Positions 1-9,353 of a stretch of 64,000 nucleotides of DNA are shown here, one piece after another. Source of the DNA: Euglena gracilis (lineage: Eukaryota > Euglenida > Euglenophyceae > Euglenales); the NCBI GenBank assembly GCA_039621445.1, contig CP154956.1, forward strand, positions 77,992,474-78,056,473, given 5' to 3'. The notes beneath the pieces were generated by a model, which did no database searches, was not told where the DNA came from, and was given only the letters and a program-made list of their open reading frames with translations. The translations under genes were made by a program, and so were the position numbers. How positions within the stretch are numbered: position 1 is the first letter of the stretch; every line of letters starts with the position of its first letter.

Positions 1-323
1 GTAAAATACACGACATTCCCTGCTGGGAGGCTTTCTTTCTTTTGTTCTTCCACCGACCACCTGTCCAGTTCCAACAACAAGTAGAAGAACTGCTGGCTCA
101 TCACCACCTCGTCAGCTTGTACCCCTTCAAGGGTCAATGCATACATCCTCAGCAAATTCAACATTCTTTGTTGGCTGCTCCAAAGCAGCTTGTCCACCTT
201 GCAGCCTGCGTTTTGTCTGTGGTTGTTCACCTCTGGTCGCTGCTTCAGCCCCTCGAATTTGGGCAGCCCTTCAAAAAGTGAACAGATATCCAAACTCAAG
301 GAGCTCTCTTTTTGGCGGAGCAA
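1..323 (-). pseudogene. DIRS-type gag-like fragment (partial, copy A)
   Basis: This is the copy A counterpart of the minus-strand frame at 31691-31272, cut by the window edge. It reads in one open frame and contains a hydrophobic helical stretch (KVDKLLWSSQQRMLNLL in copy B) followed by ADEVVMSQPFFYLLLELDRW. In copy B it lies directly upstream of a decayed DIRS reverse transcriptase on the same strand. That position, not a recognised domain, is why I call it gag-like. It could instead be an unrelated repeat ORF. Confidence 0.4.
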
Positions 324-631
324 GACCTTGTTGTGAGTGAGTCGGGTGCTTAGCGCCCCAAATTAGGCATTACGCAAACAGCTTCCCAGATCAGGGATCT
401 GAATTTTCTCACAGTGATTCCTTGTTCATTTTTGCAGTGGCAAGCGAAATGCACTTACTGTTTTCTGGGCTTTGTACTGTGATCTGGACCTGGAACTTCC
501 AAAGGAATTCCCAAGATTTGATTTTGTGCCACGCTGGGAAATGTGCAGGGTGGTCATTGCAAAGCTGGAAGGAAGAAAGGCTGCCTGGCTCAGGGGTGCG
601 CAAGGGATTACTCAGAAAGAAGTAGACCTCA
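313..631. repeat. TRIM-like direct repeat, left unit (copy A)
   Basis: A 319-bp unit beginning TGGCGGAGCAAGACC and ending AGTAGACCTCA is repeated at 1112-1426 with about 480 bp between. TG...CA ends and the spacing resemble the LTRs of a very short non-autonomous LTR element. I find no target-site duplication and no convincing primer binding site, so this may be a simple direct duplication. Confidence 0.55.
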
Positions 632-998
632 GATATACCAGAAGCCCTGTACAAAAATTTCTCGCCACCAATTGGAAGATGGGCCAGATGCCCAGCATGG
701 GCATTCTGGGAATTCAAATTTGGAAGATGTATCATTCACAGATCTGTCATGGAGACCTGAGGTCATTGAAAGAGTCAAGATTGATGGGAAGTTTCTGCAA
801 GACAAAGGCACAGTCAGCAAACAAAGGGTCCAGATTGAAGGAGAGAAGTTGGAAGTTACGAGGTCTAAGAACAGGTCACAGAGTGAGAAGAAGCATCCAA
901 GCTGTAAGAGTGTGAAGGTACAAGCTCAAGTTACAATGAGCAAACTGTGGACATGGGACGGACAAGGAAGTAAAATGCCACTGAGAGGAGGTGGATGA
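543..998 (+). CDS. Unrecognised 151-aa ORF inside the TRIM-like unit
   Basis: The ORF starts inside the left direct repeat and runs through the spacer to a TGA. The second half (DLSWRPEVIERVKIDGKFLQ then DKGTVSKQRVQIEGEKLEVT) has a normal amino-acid composition. The same frame is open over the same length in copy B (31911-32366) with few substitutions. I recognise no domain. It could be a gag-like product or chance; an overlapping frame at 472-915 is also open, so the frame assignment is not certain. Confidence 0.3.
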   Translation: MQGGHCKAGRKKGCLAQGCARDYSERSRPQIYQKPCTKISRHQLEDGPDAQHGHSGNSNLEDVSFTDLSWRPEVIERVKIDGKFLQDKGTVSKQRVQIEGEKLEVTRSKNRSQSEKKHPSCKSVKVQAQVTMSKLWTWDGQGSKMPLRGGG

Positions 999-1111
999 GA
1001 AGGAGGGGACTGGCAGAGTTCCAGAAGACTGCAGAAGAGGTTCTGCCTTAGTGTGGCATGTTGCCACAAGGCTGTGACGTTACTTGTGCCGAACTGTTCT
1101 TGGGTGCCGTT

Positions 1112-1426
1112 TGGCGGAGCAAGACCTTGTTGTGAGTGAGTCGGGTGCTTAGCGCCCCAAATTAGGCATTACGCAAACAGTTACCCAGATCAGGGATCTG
1201 TTTTTTCTCACAGTGATTCCTTGTTCATTTTTGCAGTGGCAAGCGAAATGTACTGTTTGCTGGGCTGTGTACTGTGTTCTGGACCTGGAACTTCCAAAGG
1301 AATTCCCAAGGTTTGATTTTGTGCCATGCTGGGAAATGTGCCGGGTGGTCATTGCAAAGCCGGAAGGAAGAAATGCTGCCTGGCTCAGGGGTGCGCAAGG
1401 GATTACCCAGAAAGAAGTAGACCTCA
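1112..1426. repeat. TRIM-like direct repeat, right unit (copy A)
   Basis: Second unit of the pair beginning at 313. It differs by substitutions and by loss of a few bases after GCAAGCGAAATG. Both units are kept in copy B (31681-31999 and 32480-32794), so the pair is older than the segmental duplication. Confidence 0.55.
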
Positions 1427-1479
1427 GATGAATTCTCCAGGTCCGCCGGCAGGCTCTGGCGGGCCTATACGGGTAGGGA

Positions 1480-1552
1480 GGTCTGGCTTACAATGTATTT
1501 GTGCTCCGCCCTCGGTGTCCCTTCCTCCCTTGTCTGATTTACTCGAGGGAAA
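1480..1552 (+). repeat. DIRS right-terminus fragment
   Basis: The stretch matches the outer right end of the DIRS elements (compare 38450-38516): gtgctccgccctcggtgtcc, cttcctccctt and a ctcgaggga box. No DIRS body adjoins it here. The same fragment is present in copy B at about 32848-32921. Confidence 0.6.
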
Positions 1553-1848
1553 ACGACTGCAGGGGCTCTTCTTCCTCTTCCTCCTCGTCCTTTGCCGTCC
1601 TGTCGTCCCCGCGGCCGTTCGCGTCCAACGTCATCTCCGCACCGCCAGGTTCTGTAGCTTCGGCGGGGAACGTCTTCATCCCCGCTGCGGAGCGCCTGGT
1701 CTTACAGAGCTTGGAGGCCACCGAGGCCTGCTTGTCGGACGGCTCAAACAACGACCCCATCTCGACCTCGCACGCGAGGGCGAGCGATAAGAGCCACGTT
1801 TCGTTAAACGGTTTTGCGAGTCAGGGAAACGGCAGCTACCTTCGATAG
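1501..1848. other. Low-complexity coding-like segment, strand unclear
   Basis: Both strands are open over most of this stretch. The plus frame is serine-rich (eight Ser in a row near 1570-1600). The minus frame (1760-1539) reads as an acidic peptide with eight Glu, preceded by SLFEPSDKQASVASKLC. Copy B conserves both. It may be a piece of host exon caught between DIRS ends. I cannot choose a strand. Confidence 0.25.
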
Positions 1849-1889
1849 GCAAATACAGTCGCACAGCGATTTTATCTCCCAAGGGTCTG

Positions 1890-2290
1890 CCGCCGAGATA
1901 AACTGCGCCAGTACTTGTGCCGTAGGGCGATTATTAACAGTCAGCTCCGGCAAAATAAGGCACAAAAGGGGGAAAGCCTAGCCTGCCTAAAAAAACCTCC
2001 CTTCAAACAGCCGGCAAGCAAGGCATGGCCTCACTTGGCGCCCAGCGCTCTTGTGCCATTGGGCTGTTTCCCACGGGTTGCTGCCTCTTTAAATCGGCAC
2101 AGGTTGAGCGTTTCCCGTTGAAGTTTTAAAGAAGAAATTAGGGCCAGCCAACTCCGGACACGAAAGGCTGTAAGAAGCACCTCGCCATCTCGAAGTGCGG
2201 ATCCAGCGTTATTGGTCTCTATAGGCCTAAGTGCTCTTCCAACACGCCCCTTTCTCCCTGATCGGTTCCCCTCGAGGGAGTACGCAAAGG
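1890..2290. repeat. Cluster of shuffled DIRS terminal-repeat pieces
   Basis: Short blocks from DIRS inverted terminal repeats lie in scrambled order: agccggcaagcaaggcatgg at about 2010, ggccagccaactccgg at about 2142, and a ctcgagggagtacg terminus near 2270-2286. They are separated by unrelated sequence. Copy B has the same arrangement at about 38680-39110, so the shuffling predates the duplication. Confidence 0.5.
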
Positions 2291-2299
2291 GAAGGCCTT

Positions 2300-2933
2300 G
2301 AGGCGCTCTTGGGTTATAAAAATGCTGTCGACAGGTTCAAAAACCTTCCACGATGGACCTCATAAGATGTGTGTTGCAGAAAGGGTTTTCCTATTTTTTT
2401 TTGGCTCCCTTGACGGGCAGTTTGTTTGAAACAAATAAAAAAAATAACATTTTTTGTGTTTTTTAAAAACACAAAAAACCGCCATAGACGGGGCAAAAAG
2501 AAATTTCCCCTTAACCATGATTGGGAAACGCAAAGATGAGATTCAAAATGGCTTCAAACAATCAAAATGGCAAAACGGCAAAATGGAAGAAACCTTTTGA
2601 GAAAACAACCAAGAAATGCTGGTTTTGGGGTCATTTTTTACTAACTTTGGGTCTGGTTACGGGGAGAAATTGGGTCAAAAGCGTGGAATTTTTTGTAGTC
2701 AAAAAATTCTTTGAGCAAAAACACAGAAATCGCTGGGGAAAAAAAAAACAGAAACACACGAAAAAGGTCGAATTTTGCAAAATGGAAAAACACAAAAAGA
2801 AACGCAATTGCATTACCCCCGTTTGGGTTCAACCTCGAAATGACATCATGGGGGAGGGTTGCCTATGTATGCTTAAAAAAAGTTTTTTTGAAAAGTCCAT
2901 AATGATGTCATGATGATGCCATGATGATGGTTG
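2300..2933. other. A/T-homopolymer-rich shared segment with a 130-aa ORF
   Basis: The segment is shared with copy B (39118-39752) and is rich in A and T homopolymers. A plus-strand frame at 2521-2913 (39341-39733 in B) stays open in both copies. Its composition (Lys, Phe, Trp and Asn-rich, with runs such as KKKQKHTKK) follows the base composition, so I do not call it a gene. Confidence 0.4.
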
Positions 2934-2938
2934 TACAT
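2934..2938. repeat. Target-site duplication TACAT (left)
   Basis: TACAT directly precedes the left LTR and is repeated at 9988-9992 directly after the right LTR. Copy B carries a single TACAT at the empty site (about 39753-39757). Confidence 0.9.
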
Positions 2939-3129
2939 TGGACGTCTCGGAATACTCTTTTGTTTTTATTGAAATCCTCGGAATCCCAATTTTTCTTGAT
3001 ATCCCAATTGTCCCCAAAGACGTAACACAATCAATATAATGACATAACCAGAGCCAGCAGTCTGCACAGGAGGAAATGTTCGAATTAGGAATACAAAGTT
3101 CGGTTCAGGCGGTTAGTAAATAGTCCGCA
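2939..3129 (-). repeat. Chromovirus LTR (3' LTR on the coding strand)
   Basis: A 191-bp terminal repeat, TGGACGTCTCGG...GTCCGCA on the plus strand, near-identical to 9798-9987. On the coding strand a G-rich tract (complement of cccccca at 3133-3140) lies just inside this LTR and is a candidate polypurine tract. Confidence 0.9.
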
Positions 3130-3640
3130 CACGCCCCCCATGCCGGAGGACGCGGCGCCACAGGCACAGGACGAAACGGCATCACACCACCAACAAAATG
3201 GCTTTACTATGGTTCAAGCACGAATGAATGGTGTTCAACACGAATTGTCCACAAAAAGGGTTCAGAACGACAAATGTCAACACAAAGGAAGGTAAAAGAG
3301 GTTACTTTCGGCGTTCACCGTGGTCCCTTCACTTCGTGGTTGGCTTGCCATTCCAAAGTAACACAAACCTGGGCGAAACTCCTCGCATCAATGGCAGGTT
3401 TGTGACTGAAAGCCTTCAAAGGTTAGACAACAATCCACCCATGGCGAGGCGGGTTGGTGTCTCCTGACCCAAAAAACCATCCAAAAGGCCCCCTGGGGGG
3501 CTTGACTTTCCTCCCGCGTGACTGAAAGCACGATCAAAACATTTGGGGGGGGGGCAGGCTGTCTCTTGAGATGCCAACCCCCATTCACATTCTGAAACGT
3601 CGCAAAACATTCTGAGCGCCTGGCGTAGGATCGATTGTAA
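3130..3640 (-). other. Chromovirus 3' untranslated region
   Basis: The stretch lies between the chromodomain-like end of pol and the 3' LTR. I see no conserved protein motif in any frame. It contains a short G/C homopolymer run near 3545. Confidence 0.5.
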
Positions 3641-3800
3641 ATTGTGATCCACACAATAATTCTTGAAAACCTCATTCATTCTGCCTCCTGGTTGCACAAA
3701 GGAAGCCACAGGCACCCATGTACTGCTGCTTGCCGGAAAATTCTCCCACCAAACCAAAAATTTCTATCCCCCTTGGTACTTGTGCTTCAAAATCTTGTAA
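3640..3800 (-). pseudogene. Chromodomain-like C-terminus of chromoviral integrase
   Basis: On the minus strand the frame covering about 3790-3640 reads VWWENFPASSSTWVPVASF followed by NEVFKNYC. This fits the chromodomain pattern (hydrophobic-V-x-W-x-x-F/Y, then S-x-x-TW-x-P, then an xxF helix). Chromodomains at the integrase C-terminus define chromoviruses and target integration to modified chromatin. The domain is out of frame with the upstream integrase because of an indel near a G run at about 3770. Confidence 0.65.
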
Positions 3801-4816
3801 ACATTGTAAAACCCAATTGTGCTTGTTCTTCTTCTGACATCTGAAGGGGGTGGTCCCCTCCCTGGTCTGGCATGGGGGTGTCACCCTCCACTGGGTCTCC
3901 CACAACCACATCACCGGTCAAAAGGTCTGGGTCTTCTTCCAAAAGGCTTTCCTCATGCAAAGCAACCTCCCACTTTTTGCACAAACCCAAAGGGACATCA
4001 ATGACTCCTCCCAAAGATGGACTGCTTGCAATTTGCACTGAATTGAACCTCGATTTGAGAACCCGAAAAGGTCCTTGCCAGGGGGGGGGAAAGCTTGGGC
4101 CATGATTTGTTTGGCCATCTTTTGTTGTGCAGCAAAACATAGTCATCTTCTTCAATTTTTGCTGGTACCCTCCCTTTGTTGGCACTCTCAAAATCCTTTT
4201 TCCTCAATTCTTTCAATCTCTGGGAAGCTCTTTCTTGAATTTCCATCTGGGTCAAAAGCCAAGAATGGGTTTCCGGATTTGTCACCGGTTCTGGGGGTAA
4301 TTCCAACCTCCAAGCTGGTCTGCCCAAAAACATTTCATGGGGTGACAACATTGTTGTGGGGGAAATCTGCGAATTCATCAAAAATGTGCAATACGGGATC
4401 AGCTGAACCCAATTTTTGTCCTTGGAAGACAGACTCAATGCTCGCATATTCTGCAAGAACATTTTATTGACATTTTCAACCAAACCGTTTGATCGGGGGT
4501 TCCGGGGCAGAGAAAACGATAGTTTCACGTCGAGAGCTTTCAGGGCTGTCTGGTAAAAACCACTGGGCTGTCTGAATCGCACGTCGTTGTCAGACCTCAC
4601 AACGGATGGTTTTCCAAAAACAGAAATCCACCGGTCCAAAATAAGCCTCAAAACACCTTCTCCGGTTACCGTTTTCTGTGTGGGGATGAATTGGCAAAAA
4701 TGGGACAAATTGTCGACCAAAGTCAGCACATAGTCAAAACCATTGTAGGGGTCCATTTGCACAAAATCCAAACACAAAACTTCATTGCTCACTGTTGGAA
4801 TCGGTAAAGAACCCAC
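3787..4816 (-). pseudogene. Chromoviral integrase core and GPF domain
   Basis: The frame 4816-3998 begins with the integrase core: CLDFVQMD supplies the first catalytic Asp, RSDNDVRF the second, and NGLVEN the Glu, giving the D-x35-E spacing of retroviral-type integrases. All three acidic residues are present. The frame breaks near 4100 at a G run. The overlapping frame 4191-3787 carries WQGPFRVLK, the GPY/F motif found downstream of Ty3/gypsy integrase cores. The enzyme would insert the element cDNA into chromosomes. The HHCC zinc-binding domain lies in the next upstream frame. Broken by at least one frameshift. Confidence 0.85.
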
Positions 4817-4846
4817 CTTTCCACGGTCACTGGGGTGGTTTTGTTT

Positions 4847-5398
4847 TTAAAGGGTGCAAATTTCACATGTCATCACAATGGCCTTGCAAATTTCCAACAT
4901 GTCTTTCTTGGAAACCTTGGACTTAAAATGGCTCAAAAAGAACAACAAAGTCCTTTCAGCACCAACATGGTTGCTTGCCTTGTGACATTCATCCAAACAA
5001 ACCTTGAACAAATGAGATGGAACAACCAATTTTCCTTCACAATACATGGCCTTGGCAGATCTGAACCAAAACTCATTGTCAATGAAACAGGGTTTTGAAA
5101 CCTCCACCTTTTCCCAAAAATCCTTCTGCTCTGAATTCAAATAATCCTTTTCTGACACTTGCACTCTGTGGGACAAACTGAAAATCTTCTGCAAAAACAG
5201 GTCAAGCTGCACATCCATTTTCTGAAAAGCGTTCCTTGCTTCTTCCTCAAAACGAATTTCAAATTTGTTCTCAAAATCAGCACGAGACAAAATATCACAC
5301 AATTCATTTTTGCAACCTGCCACATGAACGATATTCAGTTTGAACTGGTTCAAAAACACATACATCCTTCTCAGTCTTTTGTTGAGGGGGGGGTTCAC
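4847..5398 (-). pseudogene. RNase H end and integrase HHCC domain
   Basis: This frame starts at the end of RNase H (RLRRMYVFLNQFKLNIVHV, then ILSRAD, the usual DxLSR-type end of gypsy RNase H). It continues through a linker to the integrase zinc-binding domain: HKASNH supplies the two His and CKAIVMTCEIC the two Cys. It stops at 4847, a few bases before the DDE core frame, so a short indel or stop separates the two integrase parts. The first half of RNase H lies on the opposite strand near 7140-7310 because of the internal inversion. Confidence 0.8.
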
Positions 5399-5558
5399 CC
5401 TTCAGAAAAGAGGTGGCTGCCTCATTGTCTGTCATCCACACAATTGGCAGATTTTGCAAAATCCTTGTTTGTGAAGCAATGGTCAGCACACCACTCAAAA
5501 TTTCCTTTTCCCAGGTAGTGTATTTTTTTCTTGCCGGTGAGATCAGGAAGTATCCCAC
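5304..5558 (-). pseudogene. RNase H middle part, left of the inversion breakpoint
   Basis: The minus frame reads ARKKYTTWEKEILSGVLTI and IVWMTDNEAATSFLKG, matching the central and C-terminal RNase H blocks of Ty3/gypsy elements (KxYxxxEKExL and TDNxA). It starts exactly at the inversion breakpoint (5538-5545). The N-terminal RNase H block is found on the plus strand ending at about 7324. Confidence 0.8.
5538..5545. repeat. Inversion breakpoint, 8-bp inverted repeat (left)
   Basis: TGAGATCA here is the exact reverse complement of TGATCTCA at 7325-7332. Coding strand switches from minus to plus at this point. Confidence 0.8.
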
Positions 5559-6801
5559 AGTGGATGATGGAATTCAAGTGGATTTCCCAGATGTTCCTGA
5601 TGTTCCCCCCCTGCAGCAGGCAACCCAGCCTGCCAGTCCACCTGCAGACAAGCACGTTTTTGAAAGTCCAAGTTTTCCTTTGGAGAATGTTCCCCCCAAG
5701 GAATCAGATGAAAAGGTGAAAGAATGGTTGGACAATGTGGTGGTGTTTGAAGGAATGAATGAGCATGAAAACATCAATTTTTTGGCTGAGTTGACCAAGG
5801 ACATTGAAAGTGAGCTGAGTCTTTTTCAGGAGGTGAGAAAAGATGTGGAGGTGATGTTTTTCCAGCTGGCCCAGCCTGTGGAAGATGTGCAGTTTGCAAA
5901 ACCTGTGAAGACTCCCAAGGCAACAATCAAGATGGATGAACTCAAAAGCATTTCCCAAGTTTTGCATGAAAATATTTGGACTTCGGAGGCCCAGAAAAAG
6001 GCTGATGAAAAAAGCAGCAAATTGTTTACTGAGAATCTGAGTGGAGAATTTGAAAAGGAAGTTGAGAAAATCAGAGACCACCCCAGGTTGTATGACCTTT
6101 TGGTGAAATTTTCTGATGTTTTTGGACCATTGCCCACAATTTCTGAGTCTTCCCCCCTGCCTGTTTTGATGGACATTGAGCTAAAGCCTGAATGGGAACG
6201 CAAACCCCTAAGGCAAAAGTGTTGGCCCATGCCCCAGGAGGATGAAAAAGAAACTGACCTTCAGTGTGAAGAATTGCTAAAGTCAGGGTTGATTGAGCAA
6301 TTCCCAGTTGGTGAAATCCCCCAGGTGTGCAGCCCAACATTTTTGGTGGACAAAAAAGGGTCAAGTACCAGAAGGATGGTCATATATTATGGAAAATTGA
6401 ATGCCAGAAGCAAGGCACATGCACGTTATTTGCCAAGCATGGAGGTTTTGATTGAAAGTTTGGCCAAATTTCGCTGGAAAAGTACCCTGGACATGAGGAG
6501 TGGGTATTGGCAAATCCCAATCACAAAAAGAGCAGAAAATTTGTCTGCATTTTGCCTTCCATCTGGCAGGTGTTTTCGTCCCAAAAGGATGATGTTTGGC
6601 CTAAGTAATGCACCAGGTATTTTTCAGGAGCTGATGGAAATTCTAACCTCCCAATGCAAAACGGATTTGGGGGTGAGAGAGATTGATGGGATGGACACCT
6701 GGCTTCTTTTTTCGATGACACAGGGGTTGGTGCAAACTCTGAAGAGGATCATTTGTATCTTTTGGAAAAGTGGTTTGAAGTTTGCAGAAAGAACCAAGTG
6801 A
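5546..6801 (+). pseudogene. Linker and reverse transcriptase N-terminal half (inverted segment)
   Basis: Read on the plus strand, an acidic linker (about 5560-6080) leads into the Ty3/gypsy RT. Recognisable blocks are DVFGPLP, MDIELKPEW, the LLKSGLIEQF box, TFLVDKKG, STLDMRSGYWQIPI (RT block with the first catalytic Asp) and MMFGLSNAPGIFQELM. The frame is lost between about 6640 and 6700. The catalytic FFDD motif appears in another frame at 6708-6719, so the listed frame ends without it. Orientation is opposite to gag and integrase. Confidence 0.85.
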
Positions 6802-6919
6802 GAATCAAATTGAGCAAATGTTCCTTTCTGAATCAGTCCATTGACTGTTTGGGTTTCTCGTTGGGATGGGGAATGTGGCAGGCAAACAAAAGAAACATTG
6901 AACCAATTCTGAGTTTTTG
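6708..6919 (+). pseudogene. Reverse transcriptase FFDD motif to connection region
   Basis: In the frame shifted from the previous entry, FFDD (the x-x-D-D catalytic pair) is followed by LYLLEKWFEVCRKNQVRIKL and SKCSFL, the standard RT palm-to-thumb blocks (SKCxF). A TGA at about 6917-6919 ends this frame. The next block continues in yet another frame. Confidence 0.8.
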
Positions 6920-6938
6920 AGTTCAGAATCAAAGGGAT

Positions 6939-7324
6939 TTGAGGCGAATTTTGGGAGCCATGAATTTCTACCGCAGACACGTGAAAGGTTTTACTTTTGA
7001 CTCAGCCCCGCTCACAGATCTTCTCAAAAAGAATGTGAAATGGAGGTGGACTGAAAAGGAGGAGAGTTGTTTGAATGCATTGAAAAGGAAGTTGTCTTCT
7101 CTTCATGTTTTGGGTACCCCCAGGAGTTCAGGAGAGATTGTTTTGATGACTGACAGTTCGGACTTGGGAGGTGGTTCAGCATTGTTTCAGTGGCAAACCC
7201 TCCAACAAACACAAATTCCTGAGAATGTTCGAACAAGTGGTGTGAAGATGGATGGAACCCTGAAAAACAACTACCCCAGTGAAATGAGGTTGGTGCCCTT
7301 GGGCCACTACAACTGGAAGTGGAG
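6939..7324 (+). pseudogene. RT thumb/connection and RNase H N-terminal part
   Basis: MRRILGAMNFYRRHVKGF is the RT thumb block (LGxxxFYRRxI in gypsy elements). It is followed by WTEKEESCLNALKRKL and the first RNase H block LMTDSSDLGGGSALFQ with its catalytic Asp. The element frame ends at the right inversion breakpoint (7325-7332). Downstream plus-strand residues are antisense to the methyltransferase-like domain. Confidence 0.85.
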
Positions 7325-7995
7325 TGATCTCAGTTCATCCAAACACCAATTCCTTGAAACTTTTCTGAGCCAACTGACAATTTTGGGGTCCAAAAGCTCA
7401 AAATACACTTTGAATTGCAACGTGGCCACCACACTCACAAAAGTGTTCCACAAGGGGGAGGGCAGCACCTTTTTGCACCTGTCACCCACAAACAAGGGAA
7501 CCCCACTTGAAATTTTCACCCTGGCCACAGTCACCCTTTCCAGCAGGGGGGACCAGTACTGGTCCACCCAGTCTGGGTGTACCAGGACCATTTTTGTTTC
7601 TTCAAGGCACAACTTGGTCACCACTTTGCTTAGTTGGCTGAAGGGGGGGTTTGCCCACAGAAACTTGGAAGCACCAATGTCACACAACAACCTTTCCCAT
7701 GAATACCTGTAGGCTGAATTCCCTTTTGTCATGTACAAAACTGGGTGTGGTTCAGGTGGTTTGCAAAAAGATCAATGCAAATCTGACCCTCAGAAATCTT
7801 CAATTCATCCAAAGCTTTTGTCTTCACTGGCTTCACCAAAGTGTAGCTTTCTGTCTTGAAAAGTCTGAAAATTCTTTTGATGGTGTGGTCCCCATCATGG
7901 CTCTGAAGTAAAAACTCCTCACCATCAATGATGATTCTGGGGGGTCTGGTCAGCAACCCTCCAAAAAATTCACTTTCAGTAAAGTCAGTCCCCAA
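7307..7995 (-). pseudogene. Protease C-terminus and Dam-like methyltransferase-type domain
   Basis: The frame 7995-7729 begins MGTDFTESEFFGG (end of the aspartic protease, LGxDF type) and runs to ICIDLFANHLNHTQFCT. A frame break follows. Frame 7738-7307 continues with GNSAYRYSW, FLWANPPFSQLSKVV, TKMVLVHPDWVDQYWSPLL and VLPSPLW. The order DxFAxxxN..., NPPF, hydrophobic strand-P-x-W, WxPLL fits the Dam-like (N6-adenine methyltransferase-type) domain carried by DIRS elements. A related domain occurs in DIRS element B (36306-36700). Lying between protease and RT in a chromovirus is unusual as far as I know. Activity is not implied. Confidence 0.65.
7325..7332. repeat. Inversion breakpoint, 8-bp inverted repeat (right)
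   Basis: TGATCTCA, reverse complement of 5538-5545. Coding strand returns to minus beyond this point. Confidence 0.8.
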
Positions 7996-8957
7996 AACTG
8001 CCTCGAAGGCATTTGTTTCAACAACAACGCTTTCTGCTTTAGAATTTTTCGTCCCAACTCCAAACTCACCTCACACACTCCTTCAGAAAAAATGTACTCC
8101 CCGTTGCCGATCTGCAGGGGTACCGCAGCACTTCGCTGAATTTTATTCTCTGGAACACATTTCTTAGAAACTGCAGTGATGGTGGCCCCAGTGTCCAAAA
8201 TGGGTTGAAGTTCCTTTCCATAAACCTTCACTGGCAAAAGATAAGTTTTACACACCATCTGGAGCAACTGAAAAGCATCAGCTTTTCTCTTTTTGTGGTT
8301 CTCACCCTGGGGGGTAACCTGGGTTTGCACTCCCTGGGGTTGAACCGAAGGGGTCCCTTTGCCTGCCCCCTTCTGGGCTGCTGCCTTCTTTTTCTCAAAC
8401 TTTTCTTTTGACCAACATCTGTCTTTATAATGCCCTTTTTTGTGACAAAATCGACAGAAAATTGTGGCTCCAAATCGTGGGGCTGGGGTGTCATCAACTT
8501 TTCTTTCACCCTTGCCTTTGCCTTTTCCTTTGCCTTTTCCTTTTCCACCAGATTTTCCACCTTTTCCAGATTCTGGGACACTTTCACCAACTTTTTCAGA
8601 TTGATCAGGGGGTCTTTCAATCAATGGTCTGAGATTTTCTATTTTCAGCAAATTCCTCTCCAACCAATCTTCAGAACTTTTTTCCAAAATTGTTTTTCTC
8701 AAATCTGTGAATGTCTCAGAACGATGTTTGTAAAATCTGTCTGCCCTGATGTCTGCATACATTCTGGGGTGTAATTTCCTCAGCAAAACCAAAAACTTTT
8801 CCTGTTCACTCATGGCCTGGGGGCTCAACCTGGCCATCAAATTGTCCAATTCAATGAAACGTTTTTTGATGTCTTGGGGTTCAGGGTTCTGGGAAAGTGC
8901 TGGCAATTTGTCAATGGCAGACCTCAAAGTCATGTCATTTTCCAGTGTTGGGAACAA
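7950..8957 (-). pseudogene. Gag C-terminus with zinc knuckle and aspartic protease
   Basis: This 335-aa frame continues gag in the same reading frame as 9353-8967 after one TAA. It contains a capsid-like helical region, a Gly/Lys repeat (GKGKGKGKGKGKG), a CCHC zinc knuckle CRFCHKKGHYKDRC (C-x2-C-x4-H-x4-C, binds element RNA), then the protease active site ILDTGATITAVS near 8190-8210. It ends by frameshift at 7950, short of the protease C-terminus, which continues in frame 7995-7729. Confidence 0.88.
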
Positions 8958-8966
8958 ATTTGCAAT

Positions 8967-9353
8967 TTACAACAGCACTTTTTCAAAATCATCATTCTCA
9001 TCCATCACTTTTTCAACCAGTTTTTTCACCTTGGGGGTGCAACATTCCAACAGCCAATCCTTTTTCTGGACATTTCCAAATGCAACTGCACCAGTTAACC
9101 TCAACCATCTGCCAAAATATTTCAAAAACTCTGGCCAATTTGTGCCATCAAACTCTGGCAATTTCACAGGGGGTAATCTTGAACTTTGGGTTGAACTTTG
9201 GCTGGGGTTGCTGGAATTTGGTTCCACAATTTGCTTCAGAAATGTTTCAACCTGGGTGATGGGGTTCACAGTGGTAAACACAGACTGACTGCTGCTGGCT
9301 GATTTGATTTCCAATTCCTGCAACCTTCTTTCCAAATCTTCAATGGAGGACAT
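8967..9353 (-). pseudogene. Chromoviral gag N-terminus
   Basis: The first in-frame ATG after the 5' LTR starts this frame. The protein opens with a coiled-coil-like MSSIEDLERRLQELEI and has LPEFDGTNWPEFLKYF, the capsid start box seen in many Ty3/gypsy and related gag proteins. It ends at a single TAA (8967-8969), after which the same frame is open for another 335 codons. That suggests one nonsense mutation, or less likely a recoding site. Confidence 0.8.

Noticed and set aside
313-1429. Calling the direct-repeat pair a bona fide TRIM
   Set aside because: TG...CA ends fit, but there is no target duplication, primer site or purine tract.
2521-2913. 130-aa Lys/Phe-rich ORF conserved in copies A and B
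   Set aside because: Composition mirrors A/T homopolymers and the two copies are too similar for open-frame conservation to mean much.
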